Below, one piece after another: positions 9,392 through 18,699 of a stretch of 21,711 nt of DNA. A model generated the notes under the pieces. That model saw only the letters and a list, made by a program, of their open reading frames with translations, had not been told where the DNA came from and did no database searches. Position 1 is the first letter of the stretch. Each line of letters opens with the position of its first letter. The stretch comes from Pelargonium cotyledonis. Taxonomy: Eukaryota; Streptophyta; Magnoliopsida; Geraniales; Geraniaceae. Made by a program: the position numbers and the translations under genes. The stretch lies in the NCBI GenBank assembly GCA_036897625.1, contig JAYMTA010001116.1, positions 1 to 21,711 on the forward strand, given 5' to 3'.

Positions 9392-9766
9392 TCATATATG
9401 CATTCCCCATGGAGCATAGCGAACTTCGCAATACTTCTGTTCTCGCTCAGCATGCCTCGCTTTGAGAGCTGCAAACTTTTCATAATTCATTTGCAGCTCT
9501 GCACGCCTCGCTTTCAGAGCTGCAAGCTGCTCTACAATCTTCTCTAACGCTTTCCGATCTTCTTCACATTCCTCTCGCAACCTATCGAGTTCCTCTGCAT
9601 TCATAGTAACAGTTTTTATTTGTTATGAACGAATGACGAAACATGTTTTACTAGAGATATGTCAAAAATGATGAGACGCATTTATGTCGTTGGCGTATAT
9701 ACCTTTTTCTTTAATATAAGCCAATTTACTTCGGCTACGATTAGATCGGGAATTGGTAGAAGCCAT
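9392..9766 (-). CDS. Two-exon small coiled-coil protein, unidentified
   Basis: On the - strand, exon 1 (9766-9703) encodes MASTNSRSNRSRSKLAYIKE plus K and one extra base, and ends at donor G|GTATAT. Exon 2 starts after the acceptor GCAG (AG at 9596-9595) and runs 9594-9392 to the stop. Joining keeps the frame and gives about 88 residues. The N-terminal 15 residues are Ser/Arg/Asn-rich. Residues from about 22 to 77 form an almost continuous charged coiled coil (EELDRLREECEEDRKALEKI and onward). Within it a 17-residue unit, AALKARRAELQMNYEKF, is repeated imperfectly (AALKARHAEREQKY), with the DNA copies 51 bp apart. The protein ends in RYAPWGMHI. A TATATAA (- strand, 9851-9845) lies 79 bp upstream. 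Coiled-coil tails occur in several plant transposon-linked proteins (Myb/SANT-like, GRF-finger), but no such domain is visible here. Function is unknown. The splice model is inferred by eye. Confidence 0.55.
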
Positions 9767-9844
9767 CGCTGGACACTATAGTCGAAGTGGAGGGAGAGAG
9801 AAGTTTTGGGTTGCATATACTCAGTACAACAAATTATTGATGGA

Positions 9845-9851
9845 TTATATA
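9845..9851 (-). promoter_or_regulatory. TATA box of the coiled-coil gene
   Basis: Read on the - strand this is TATATAA, 79 bp upstream of the ATG at 9766. The first-exon ATGs in tandem units A-C have TATA-like elements at nearly the same distance (75-81 bp). That shared spacing supports both calls. Confidence 0.45.
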
Positions 9852-9937
9852 GATGAGGTTGAAATGATTGGTTGGCCATTGGAGGAAATTTGTTGGGAAG
9901 CTAAAACAATATCGTTTGGGAAGCTCAAACGATAAGT

Positions 9938-10368
9938 ATGCAAGCGTTTTAATTTGTTTTTGAAATACCACTTACAAATTGACCATTCAATATGAAGCAG
10001 TATCCATTAGTCAAAATTGGACTTCTGTCCTTAAGTTAACCGTGAAAGTGTTTGTAACTGACATGCAACTTAGGTTCGTGCACCGTCATGGTGCTTGCTT
10101 ATTCCTGATAATGATGTAAATAAAAGTTCACATTTTAATTGCTGAAATTGAGGGTACGATTCAATTTGTAAAGCATGATCCATTAACAGTTTGTATCTCA
10201 ACCCTAATTACAACAAGTTCTGTATGATTTCACCTAAGTTATTGGTAACAGAGTGGTTGTTCATGACAATGTGAAGGTTTATAAAACCCACCAAAACGTC
10301 CAAAAAGCATAGAAACCCTAACACAGAACAACTAAACTACAGAATTGCAAATGTAATCAACTACCGGC
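9938..10368 (+). repeat. Direct repeat, right copy (with 8917-9360)
   Basis: This is the partner of the segment at 8917-9360, in the same orientation. A third, partial copy of its 3' part follows at about 10433-10519: GTATGACTTAACC, then CTTGTAACTTATTG, then CAACCCACCAAAACATCCAAAAGG, against GTATGATTTCACC and AAAACCCACCAAAACGTCC at 10216-10300. The region has therefore been duplicated more than once. Confidence 0.7.
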
Positions 10369-10800
10369 CATAGGTCAACCTAACCACCATCCATCAAAGT
10401 TTTGTAATCAAATAGAAAACAGAGCAAATTTTGTATGACTTAACCAACAAGAACTTGTAACTTATTGCTTGTTGATGGCAAGCATAATGATTTTTCAACC
10501 CACCAAAACATCCAAAAGGAGGCCAATCGTATGAAGAAATGAAATAAAATTTCAGTGCAAAACAAGACTAAAAACAAGTAAGCCCCTATAATGCCCTTGT
10601 CTGAAATCAAACAAAACTGAATCATACATACGCAGCCCAACACAAAACCAACGAACCAAAACTAAGCCAAAAGTATTAAAGTAATCAAATTAAGTACACA
10701 ACAAGTCCAAACTTTAGTAATGCCAAATGATGAACACTTTAGAGAACAAACAAAGCTCACAAAGTTAGGTAGCAAAAAAAAAAGACAAAAGAGGTGGAAG
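10369..10800. other. Noncoding A-rich stretch
   Basis: Apart from the partial repeat at 10433-10519, I see no gene. A 67-codon - strand frame (10440-10643) overlaps that repeat and is dominated by hydrophobic low-complexity sequence, so it is not called. Confidence 0.4.
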
Positions 10801-10804
10801 ATCC

Positions 10805-11263
10805 CTACAATTGCAGAGTTTCTGGAACTAGTAAGAGCTGTAGGATCAGTTCGTTCAAGTGAGGGAATCGAACTTCAAACCACCCACGATAATTAGCCTG
10901 TCGAAGTGTCCACGTGACCTCCTATGTTCTGAAGTTCCTCAAAACATGCGCCCTGTGCCAAGCGCGCCACTCATCCAATCTTCCACTCCGCACGCACGTC
11001 CACATATACCGGTACCAAGTTGTGAAAAGAACCCAAAAAAGTTCTTCATTCAAGACCCAATTTCCTTGCCATAAACCTTCACTCCTTGACGAGAAGGCTG
11101 CTATAAAAGTATTGCACCTCCATTGAAGGGTTTCCTCGATGTCAGAAGCATTAACAACCCAGTTTCTTTGAGAGAAATATTCAGTATAACAAAACAACCT
11201 CCATCTGAGGGAGCCTTCGGGAATGACCTGATGCCAATCGGCCTCAAAATTGTACTCCTCCAT
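10805..11263 (-). pseudogene. Tryptophan-rich ORF, copy 1 (unidentified, one in-frame TAG)
   Basis: From ATG at 11263 the frame runs 113 codons to TAG at 10924-10922, then stays open for 38 more codons to a second stop at 10807-10805. Copy 2 at 12377-12006 aligns across the whole length, for example NEELFWVLFTTWYRYMW with NDQLVWVVFGNWY-stop-YMW, and SGRLDEWRAWHRAHVLRNFR with EGRLDEWRAWHREHVMNNFR. The TAG here replaces a codon that is TGG (Trp) in copy 2. In the GRLDEWRAWHR block nearly all DNA differences are silent in this frame, which marks it as the coding strand and suggests past selection. The product is probably soluble, with many W, R and F residues and no signal peptide or membrane segment. 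I recognise no family. It might still make a 113-residue protein. Confidence 0.55.
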
Positions 11264-11372
11264 TGATAAAAAAACAAGAATGTTGTGACAAAGGGCAAAT
11301 ATAAGTAGATGGGTACAAGAAGTGTTAGGGTTTGAAAGTGTAGAATATGGATTTGTTTTGGAGAAAACGTTC

Positions 11373-11382
11373 TATTTATATA
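11373..11382 (-). promoter_or_regulatory. TATA box of tryptophan-rich ORF copy 1
   Basis: On the - strand the sequence reads CTCTATATAAATAGAACG, a near-perfect plant TATA box 110 bp upstream of the ATG at 11263. The corresponding element in copy 2 stands about 100 bp upstream. Confidence 0.55.
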
Positions 11383-11389
11383 GAGGTGT

Positions 11390-11930
11390 TTCTGGAAAAA
11401 ACGCGACCCATCCTTGACAACTGTATAAAATAATTTTGTTATGACTCTTCAGTGTCCAAAAATTATTTGTAACTAAAATAATTGAAAGTCTTACTTTCTA
11501 ATCAAACGACCGAATGATATATGTAACTAGATATGAATTAGTAAAATTTCCACAAGACATAACAATAAGCTTGTTTTAGTAATCGGTAAAATTTCCGCAA
11601 GGCATTCACAACACAAATAAGAATTGTAATCAAATTTCGCAGATCCAATAAACTTGCATAACTCGAATAAGATCCTTGAAAAAAAATTTCGACTAGATAA
11701 AGTTAAAGGATGAAAATTGTAATCAATTAGCCAAACGGTACTTATAACTAGAAAATGCATAGTATGCCGAAAGTTGTTTCAAATAAGGAAAACGTCAACA
11801 AGGTAGATCAATGATTCAGAAAACCGTTTAAAACAAGGAAATTGACAAAATTAGTATTTGTGGACTCTGCAAAGATCGGGTAATGAACTACCAAACAACA
11901 AAATCAATCAACAACAAAAGACAAAATAAA
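11390..11930. other. Noncoding A-rich stretch
   Basis: It contains TTTGTAACTAAA at about 11465 and TATGTAACTAG at about 11520, plus CTTATAACTAG near 11741. The phrase GTAAAATTTCC(A/G)CAAG(A/G)CAT occurs twice (about 11540 and 11586), so a short tandem duplication is likely. I support no gene. Confidence 0.4.
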
Positions 11931-12025
11931 GATTGCAGAAGAACATTACACAACAGGGACTACATAACAGAATGGGACCCTAACTCTAGTGTTCATTAGA
12001 TCCAACTATTGGAAGAAACTAAGGA
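11930..12025. repeat. Partial copy of the 5' edge of tandem units A-C
   Basis: The stretch AGGGACTACATAACAGAATG, then CCCTAACTCTAGTGTTCATTAG, then CTATTGGAAGAAACTAAGG matches 13348-13410, 15394-15450 and 17312-17370 in units A, B and C. It overlaps the 3' end of the copy 2 ORF. The tryptophan-rich ORF region and the A-C tandem array thus share an ancestral segment. Confidence 0.6.
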
Positions 12026-12377
12026 TCTGTTCTTCAAAAGACTGGAAGTGCACTATAAACCACCCATCCTGTACGGCAGAATCGAGAATCCATTCAACTT
12101 CCCAGTGTCTGAAGTTGTTCATAACGTGCTCCCTGTGCCACGCACGCCATTCATCCAGCCTCCCTTCCCTCACGCAAATCCACATGTACTAGTACCAGTT
12201 ACCAAAGACGACCCAAACGAGCTGGTCGTTGGTAAAGACAACATCAGGAGGATAAGTTTTAGTTTGGGCAGTGACGTACCACTCATCCCTAAATGCATCC
12301 GCATACCACATCTTCTCGTAGCAAACAAGCTTCCAAGCGAAAGCCCTGTGAGGGATGAAGAAATTCCACGCAACCAT
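12006..12377 (-). pseudogene. Tryptophan-rich ORF, copy 2 (unidentified, one in-frame TAG)
   Basis: ATG at 12377 opens MVAWNFFIPHRAFAWKLVCY. The frame reads to TAG at 12191-12189, then continues for 60 codons to the stop at 12008-12006, ending FIVHFQSFEEQILSFFQ. The TAG stands where copy 1 has CGG (Arg, in WYRYMW), so the two paralogues are broken at different codons. Copy 2 lacks about 25 residues present in the N-terminal half of copy 1 (152 codons there, 123 here). A TATA-like CTATTTAAAG on the - strand (12484-12475) lies about 100 bp upstream. The + strand is also open here for 132 codons, but conservation with copy 1 is clearly better in the - frame. Function is unknown. Confidence 0.55.
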
Positions 12378-12474
12378 TACTGGAAGATTAGAGGATGTAA
12401 AAATTGAAGGTTTGGGAACAAAAGTGGAAGAAGGAAGCAGGAGCTGTTTTCTGGGGTTGTGAACAAATATGCCT

Positions 12475-12484
12475 CTTTAAATAG
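12475..12484 (-). promoter_or_regulatory. TATA-like box of tryptophan-rich ORF copy 2
   Basis: Read on the - strand as CTATTTAAAG, about 100 bp before the ATG at 12377. It is a weaker match than the box of copy 1, but its position agrees. Confidence 0.4.
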
Positions 12485-12489
12485 CTTGC

Positions 12490-13261
12490 TGAAGATGTGC
12501 TACAACTAGGGTTGAGTTTTTTTAATATTGCAATAAAGCTTTTCTTTTTGTATTCGGTCCAATTTCAGAATTTTGTCTCTTTTTGCACTTATAAGTTTTG
12601 ATAACTGAACTAAAATAACTGAATAAAATGGTGACCACACTATATTAAATGTGTAATTGGTTGTATGAGTACCTTTATTCTTCAATATGTCTTCTATTTG
12701 CAAATTGAAACACTAATTTGCAAATTTTGTCACAATCAAATGTTAAATGAATTATATGATCGAACTTGACAATTTCAAATGGAAAGGTACTGAAAAGGCA
12801 TATACTAGAGTATTTACGAACTGACATGAAGTAATTCTCCCATACATGTCATGTGTTATGACATGAGTTTATTATTTAAACTCCAACAAAATTAGTTCTA
12901 GTTAGTTCTATTTACCCTCCCAACACTAAAACTAAATACTTTCCTTCACTTCACCTAGAAGTACTTGTACGTGAATGCAAAGAAAAAAATTCAATGACTC
13001 TTCAGATACCGAGAACAATTTGTAACTTATTAAATTACAGCATAGGGTACTTGTAACTTGATCTTGCATAGGAATCAGAAAGTCGTTTCAAATAAGATAA
13101 ACCTCAAAATATGATTGGTTCAAAGTGTCACGTTCAAAATTATTGTCATATGTTACTACTTTAATTTGAGCTTATTATTGAAAAAGTTGTTCATGATTTA
13201 ACCAAGAACAAGTAGAAACTCATAAATATTTGAATTGCCTCACAAACTGAATATAAACCAT
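12490..13261. other. Noncoding AT-rich stretch
   Basis: TTTGTAACTTATTA at 13019 and CTTGTAACTTGATC at about 13049 are motif relatives about 30 bp apart. Two short duplications are visible (TTAGTTCTAGTTAGTTCTA near 12892; CTAATTTGCAAATT near 12712). I see no convincing gene; the hydrophobic 68-codon - frame at 13191-13397 is not conserved in the other tandem units beyond its first 20 codons. Confidence 0.4.
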
Positions 13262-14556
13262 CAACTAATAAAATTTTCTCCTTCAAACTGACCCACAAAA
13301 CAAAAATAAATAAATTAATTAAGCTTTGATAACAATAATACAAAGCAGGGAGTACATAAGATAAGATTACCCTAACCTTAGTGTCCATCAGCTCCATCTA
13401 TTGGAAAAATAGTAGCGATAAAATATCGGATTACATTTTTATCGTTACAATCATGTAACTACATGCTAAGTAAGAAGTTCTTGCATAACTTTTGTGCATC
13501 AAGTGAGTTCTTCTTCCCAACATCTCAATGAGAGACCGTATAGCCCGATTCGGTGAGGTAGAAGGTTGATAACATTTTTCCTCATTACTCTCGTGTCACG
13601 ATAAATGCTAGTTCAGAGGTTCTTGCATATCTTCAGTGTCATTTAACTGCGTCTCTATACTTATGTCGTGGAGCTTGTAACATAAATTCCGCAGTCAAAT
13701 TTGACATATTTTAAACAAGAAACGTTCTTAGATATATATGATCTTATAAAAATATAGGGTAGAGAAATGAAAGTTTGTTAAGACTTACGTGTTACACTGT
13801 TGTGGGAGTTCCGGGTAACAAATTTCTCATGCATCCCCTCTGAGCTCCTACCAACTACTTATATTTAGAATTTGATGAGGATTCACTAATGATTGGAGCA
13901 ATTATTGATCGCTCTTAATTCACTAATGAATACACGCAGTCTAGATACAAGATTGTAAAAATCTTTGAACAGAGAAACCAGGATTGAACCTCATAAATCT
14001 GCATCTGAATGACTCATTTTATAAGTTAATAATCCAAAAATAATCAACTCAAAGACAGTATACATAGCGCACCAGATGTTTCCAGTAAAAAAATACAATG
14101 CTAAAAGGGAATACTAATAAAATTCTGAAACAGAATACAAATTTTATACACGTATACATCATGCACAGTACTAACAAACATTAAAAGCTTTATGGTTTGG
14201 GACTTCTTTTTGGGCCAATTACAGCTAGTTGAATTCCAACCTCCATACAATAGAAATATTAGTCGTCTACTGAGTGGTATTATTCATGTTTCTCAAATAA
14301 TAAATTTCACTCATACCCAGAACTACTATACCCTTCATTCTAATTTGCTACAATTTGCATTCACATATCAATCTCAAATCTTCTAACTTTTTTTAGTAAA
14401 ATGAATACAAAATATTCATCAATCATGAACAACAGTTTAAACTTTCTAATAAACTTGTACAAATAAAACATCATTACACAATTATACAAAAAGATCAAAT
14501 AATGAAGGAAACAAAATGAAATACAACAAGTATGATGGATTTGAAGTCTTGCTCAC

Positions 14557-14974
14557 CTGAAGAGAGCTGAATTACGAACACCATCCAACTTTGCCAACTC
14601 CTTCCTCCAACATTCAACTGTTATCACAAAAGAAAAAAAAAAACAAAAGGAGGAACATTTAATCAGTTTGTTGGTATATTACATACCCGACTCACAATAT
14701 TGACTACATATCCAAAAATAATAACGAACCATGGCCCTAAAAATGACATTTTCGTATGAAACAAAAAGGCACACTGAAAACAGTTAAGGGTTTCTGATAA
14801 AAAATGCTTACCAAAATCGAACCACAACTCATCAACACGACCGTCCGCGTAAGAAGAAACCCTAGTGGAAATGAAGTACCGATCTCCGTCCAACTTGTGA
14901 TCATCAAACACTTGCACCTCCATTTTTTCCTCAATCTCTGACTCTCGCTCTATCTCCTCTAACTTCAACCTCAT
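14557..14974 (-). CDS. Unit A: first two exons of an unidentified - strand gene (3'-partial)
   Basis: Exon 1, 14974-14812, starts MRLKLEEIERESEIEEKMEV and includes DDHKLDGDRYFISTRVSSYA and ADGRVDELWFDF. It ends at donor G|GTAAGC with one phase base. Exon 2, 14617-14557, follows acceptor GATAACAG and encodes VECWRKELAKLDGVRNSALF before donor AG|GTGAGC. The 75-residue product has a charged helical N-terminus and then a short mixed segment. I see no later exon, so the gene is either truncated or has long introns. Of the three copies this one alone has an open exon 1, an intact acceptor and an intact donor. The GRVDELW...WRKEL pattern faintly recalls GRLDEW...WHRE of the tryptophan-rich ORFs; a common origin is possible but unproven. 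A TATA-like TATAAG lies about 81 bp upstream. Function is unknown. Confidence 0.5.
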
Positions 14975-15054
14975 ATCTATCTATGTCCTCCTTTTCTTTG
15001 TGACATATTGACTTCTTGTAGGACTTCCCTCACAAACACTAATCTAACCAACTA

Positions 15055-15062
15055 CTTATATC
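15055..15062 (-). promoter_or_regulatory. TATA-like box of the unit A gene
   Basis: Read on the - strand as GATATAAGTAG, about 81 bp upstream of the ATG at 14974. Unit B has ATATAAAT at the same place (16988-16981) and unit C has a weakened ATATATGT (19202-19195). Confidence 0.45.
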
Positions 15063-15069
15063 TTCTAAC

Positions 15070-15300
15070 TGACAGACTGCTCAATGTGCGCCGTTAACAT
15101 TTCTGTAACCATACCAAAATCAACTTGTATTTGATTAGTAGTATACCAATTAAATACTCACACCGATATAATATTGGTAACCTAACCAAAACTATTTGTA
15201 TCTGGGTAGTATACTAAATCTTAAAAACAAGCACCATTAACATTACTGTATCTACGCCATTACATACGTGTATTTGAGATATGATACAATAAAATAATCA
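15070..15300 (+). repeat. Motif array of unit A with 22/49-bp spacing
   Basis: Relatives of TTTGTAAC/TTTGTATC start at 15102, 15124, 15173, 15195, 15245 and 15267, giving spacings of 22, 49, 22, 50 and 22 bp. The phrases GCGCCGTTAACATT and ACACCGATATAATATT precede the first member of each pair. The array lies directly upstream (in the - strand sense) of the unit A gene's TATA box. Confidence 0.65.
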
Positions 15301-15302
15301 CA

Positions 15303-17228
15303 CAACTAAGTAAAATTTTGTCATTCAAACTGATCCACAAAACAATAAAAATTAAAAATAATTTAGTAAGATAATAATGTTACAAATCAGAGAGTACATA
15401 AGACAAGGTCACCCTAACCCTAATGTTCATCAACTCCATCTATTGGAAGAATAGTAAGGATAAAATATCAGATTACATTTTTCGTCATTACAATCGTGTA
15501 ACTACATGCTAAGTAAGAAGTTCTTGCATAACTTGTGTGCATCCAATTCCTTCTTCATCTCAACATCTCAACCGTATAGTCCAATTTTGTGCGGTAGAAG
15601 TCGGATTACATTTTTCCTTGTTACTCTCGTGTAACAAAAAATGCTAATTCAGAGGTTCTTGCATATCTTCAGTGCCATTAAACTGCGTCTCCATACTTAT
15701 GTCGTGGAGCTTGTAACATAAATTTCTCGCTTTTAAGTTTGTTAAGACTTACGTGTTACACTTCTGTGGGAGTTTCGGGTAACAAATTTCTCATGCAACC
15801 CCTCTAGATTCCTACCAACTGCTTATATTTAGACTTTTGTGAGGATTCATTAATGATTTGAGCAATTATTGATCGCTCTTAATTCACTAAAGAACACACG
15901 CAGTCTATATACAAGCTTGTAAAAATCTTTGAACAGAGAAACCGGGATTAAACCAAATAAATCTGCATATGAATAACTCATTTAAGAAGTTAATAATCCA
16001 CAAGTAATCAACTCAAAGACAGTAGACATAGCGCACCAGATGTTTCCAGTAAAAAAATACAATGCTAAAAGGGAATACTAATAAAATGCTGAAACAGAAT
16101 ACTAATTTAATACACGTATACATCATGCACAATAACAAACATTAAAAACTTTATGGTTTGGGACTTATTTTTGGGCCAATTACAGCTATTTGAATTCCAA
16201 CCTCTATACAATGGAAATATTAGTAGTCTACTGAGTGGTATTATTCATGTTTCTCAAATAATAAATTTCACTCATACCCAGAACTACTATACTCTTCATT
16301 CTAGTTTGCTACCATTTACATTCACATATCAATCTCAAACCTTCTAATTTTTTTTAGTAAAATGAATACAAAATGTTCATCAATCATGAACAACAGTTTA
16401 AAGTATCTAATAAATTTGTCCAAATGAAACATCATTACCAAACTATACAAACAGATCAATTAATGAAGGAAACAAAATTAAATATAACAAGTTATTATGG
16501 ATCCTTCTAACTCAAACTTGCTCACCTAAAGAGAGCTCAACTATGAACACCATCCACCTTTGCCAACTCTTTCCTCCAACATTCAATTGTTATCGATAAA
16601 AAAAAAAGGAGGAACATTTAATCAATTTGTTGGTATATTATATATCTAACTTACAATATTTACTAGAGATCCAATAATAACCAACCATAGCCCTAGAAAT
16701 GGCATTTTCGTATGAAACAAAAAGGCACATTGAAACAGTTAACGGTTTTAATGAGAAACGCTTACCAAAATCGAACCACAGCTCATCAACACGACCCTCC
16801 GCGCAAGAAGAAACTCTAGTGGAAATGAAGTATCGATATTCGTTCAACTTGTGATCATCAAACACTTGCGCCTATCTATATCTCCTCTATCTTCAACCTC
16901 ATATCTATATCTTTCCTCCTTATCTTTATGATATATTGACTTTTTTTAGTACTTCCCTCACAAACCCTAATCTAACAACTATTTATATCTTTACATTGAT
17001 AGAGTACACAATGCGCGCCGTTAACATTTTTTAACCATACCATAATCAACTTGTATCTGATTAGTAGTATACCAATTAAATACTCGCACCGATATTATAT
17101 TGGTAAGCCAACCATAATGATTTGTATCTGGGTAGTACGCTAAATCTAAAAAACGCGCACCATTAACATTGTTGTATCCACGCTGTTACATACACGTATA
17201 TAATATATTATACAGTAAAATAATCACG
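15303..17228. repeat. Tandem unit B of the roughly 2-kb array
   Basis: It is colinear with unit A and slightly shorter; for example, it lacks part of the A sequence around 13690-13770. It keeps the subrepeat pair (AGAAGTTCTTGCATA near 15513 and AGAGGTTCTTGCATA near 15651), the inverted motif TGAACAGAGAAACCG (15930), the 195-bp frame (16153), both gene exons in damaged form, and the first part of the 22-bp motif array (17028 and 17050). Confidence 0.8.
16526..16902 (-). pseudogene. Unit B: broken copy of the MRLKLEE gene exons 1-2
   Basis: Exon 1 starts with ATG at 16902 and reads MRLKIEEI before TAG. A 26-bp deletion relative to unit A (loss of the ERESEIEEKM coding part) shifts the frame. 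The downstream part is still recognisable (MFDDHKLNEYRYFISTRVSS, then CAEGRVDELWFDF) up to donor G|GTAAGC. The exon 2 equivalent (16586-16526) has lost its acceptor (AG changed to AA) and gains an in-frame TGA. This copy is therefore dead at three points, none shared with A or C. Its TATA element (ATATAAAT) is, by contrast, the best of the three. Confidence 0.65.
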
Positions 17229-17734
17229 CAACTAAGTAAGTTTTGTCATTCAAACTGATCCACAAAACAATAAAAATTAAAAATATTTTAGCTTTCATAA
17301 CAATATTACAAATCAGTGGGTACATAAGACAAGGTTACCCTAATCCTAATGTTCATCAGCTCCATCTCATGCAAGAATAGTAAGGATAAAATATCGTATT
17401 ACATTTTTCCTCGTTACAACCGTGTAGCTACATGCTAACTAAGAAGTTCTTCCCTATCTTTTGTGCATCCAAAGACTTCGACATCCCAACATCTCAATGA
17501 GCGACCGTATAGCCCAATTCTCTGCGGTAGATGTCTGATTACATTTCAGTCGCTCTTTTCTATTGTGCATCACAGTCTTGACACAAGCTTGTTTGAAATT
17601 TGAACAGAAAAACCAATCTTGAACAAGATGAATCTGCATATGAAAAACTCATTTCAGAAATTCAATTATCTAAGAAACTTGTCCAAATGTATCTTCATTA
17701 CCAAAGTAGACAAAAATATAAAAATAATGACACA

Positions 17735-18628
17735 TCACATATTTTATATTCTTAAGTATAATATACAATCACCTTCAAGTTTCCAATTGACTTGTATACT
17801 TCCCAACTCTTTGTGTACCATTTAAGGGCTTTGGTGAAGTATACACAATGCTCAATAGCTAAAACATAATAGTAAGAAATTCAACGCTGAAATGCAACAT
17901 GATAATTGAGTTACACTATGTATCATCGTTAGATTTTCGTTTGTCCGTGTTATCTTTGGGACACCTACAAAATAATGCACATTTTCTGAGACATAATATC
18001 ATGACATTCAACCCTATAATGGAACATGAAGTTCACTAACAAAATAGATACTATAATATTATGTTGTACTTCAAACAATGCAAATCAAGTAAAAGACGAT
18101 GTATCGTCGATTTGGACCCCTAGCAATGCAAACGTTAAAGAAAAAGTTTGTCATATATCGTCAAAGAACATTTTCAACTATTAGCAGAATTGGACACCTA
18201 ACAATGCAAATTTTAAAGAACAAGTTTATCTTGTATCGTTAAAGAACATTTTCAACCATTAGAAGAATTGGACCCCTAACAATGCAAATGTTTAAGGACA
18301 AGTTAATCATGTATCTTACCACATAAAGCCTTTCACTTTCTTGCAACATCTTTGAAGCAACTGTATATGATTACTTTGTACATGTCCGTGAACCTAATCA
18401 TTTTCAAATATCAAGGTAAGTAATGTACGTTTCCTGTCAACATTCATATACCAAAAAACAGAAGCAAAGAATGATCACCTAGGATCTTAGGCGAGATCCA
18501 AACACATACAATGATTGTTTTACATAGGGAAACCACAGTCGAACAATCTTCATCCTTAGATGAAGAACTGAAAATTATATGAACGAAACAAAATTAAATA
18601 ATAGTAGTTCTTTGTATTAATTATAAAG
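17735..18628. repeat. Insertion in unit C, unassigned
   Basis: This segment has no counterpart in units A and B. I find no clear terminal inverted repeat or target duplication at its edges, and no gene. Its main content is the 78-bp minisatellite at 18069-18316. It also contains AACAATCTTCATCC and other simple AT-rich sequence. It may be a transposon remnant or filler from repair. Confidence 0.5.
18069..18316 (+). repeat. 78-bp minisatellite, about 3 units
   Basis: Units begin GGACCCCTAGCAATGCAAA at 18114, GGACACCTAACAATGCAAA at 18192 and GGACCCCTAACAATGCAAA at 18270, exactly 78 bp apart. Shared internal blocks are AAAGAACATTTTCAAC and AAGTTTnTCnTnTATCGT. A partial unit (CAATGCAAATCAAGTAAAAG) precedes the first, from about 18077. 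The third unit is truncated near 18316. Confidence 0.85.
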
Positions 18629-18699
18629 CTCAATTAATGAAGGAAACAAAATTACATACAACAAGTTATTATGGATCCTTCTAACTCAAACTTGCTCAT

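Larger units (their letters stand above)
13262..15302. repeat. Tandem unit A of a roughly 2-kb segmental array
   Basis: Unit A begins CAACTAATAAAATTTTCTCC and matches unit B from 15303 (CAACTAAGTAAAATTTTGTC) over its full length, and unit C from 17229. Landmarks in order are: CTCCATCTATTGGAA (about 13392); two copies of a roughly 144-bp subrepeat led by AGAAGTTCTTGCATA (13470) and AGAGGTTCTTGCATA (13614); the inverted motif TGAACAGAGAAACCA (13966); a 195-bp frame shared with B (14192); exons 2 and 1 of a - strand gene; and a motif array to the end. Indels against B are small. Confidence 0.8.

Noticed and set aside
9753-9935. 60-codon + frame (MVEAIAGHYSRSGG...)
   Set aside because: It is protein-like at first sight, but it overlaps exon 1 and the TATA box of the better supported - strand coiled-coil gene and has no relative in the window.
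10859-11126. Two 70-71-codon + strand frames opposite tryptophan-rich ORF copy 1
   Set aside because: Same reasoning: they are shadows of the - strand frame, rich in Pro/Ser from reverse-complemented Trp/Arg codons.
12009-12407. 132-codon + strand frame opposite the tryptophan-rich ORF copy 2
   Set aside because: Against copy 1, the - strand frame is far better conserved and its differences are mostly silent. The + frame equivalent is poorly conserved and has no promoter. It is an antisense shadow.
13191-13397. Hydrophobic 68-codon - frame with a conserved MELM start
   Set aside because: Only the first 15-20 codons are shared with units B and C, where stops follow soon after. The conservation is that of the repeat, not of a protein.
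14192-16347. 64-codon + frame present in both unit A (14192-14386) and unit B (16153-16347)
   Set aside because: Between the copies about 9 of 10 substitutions change the residue, so there is no sign of selection. It is open by chance in a recent duplicate and lies in a probable intron of the - strand gene.
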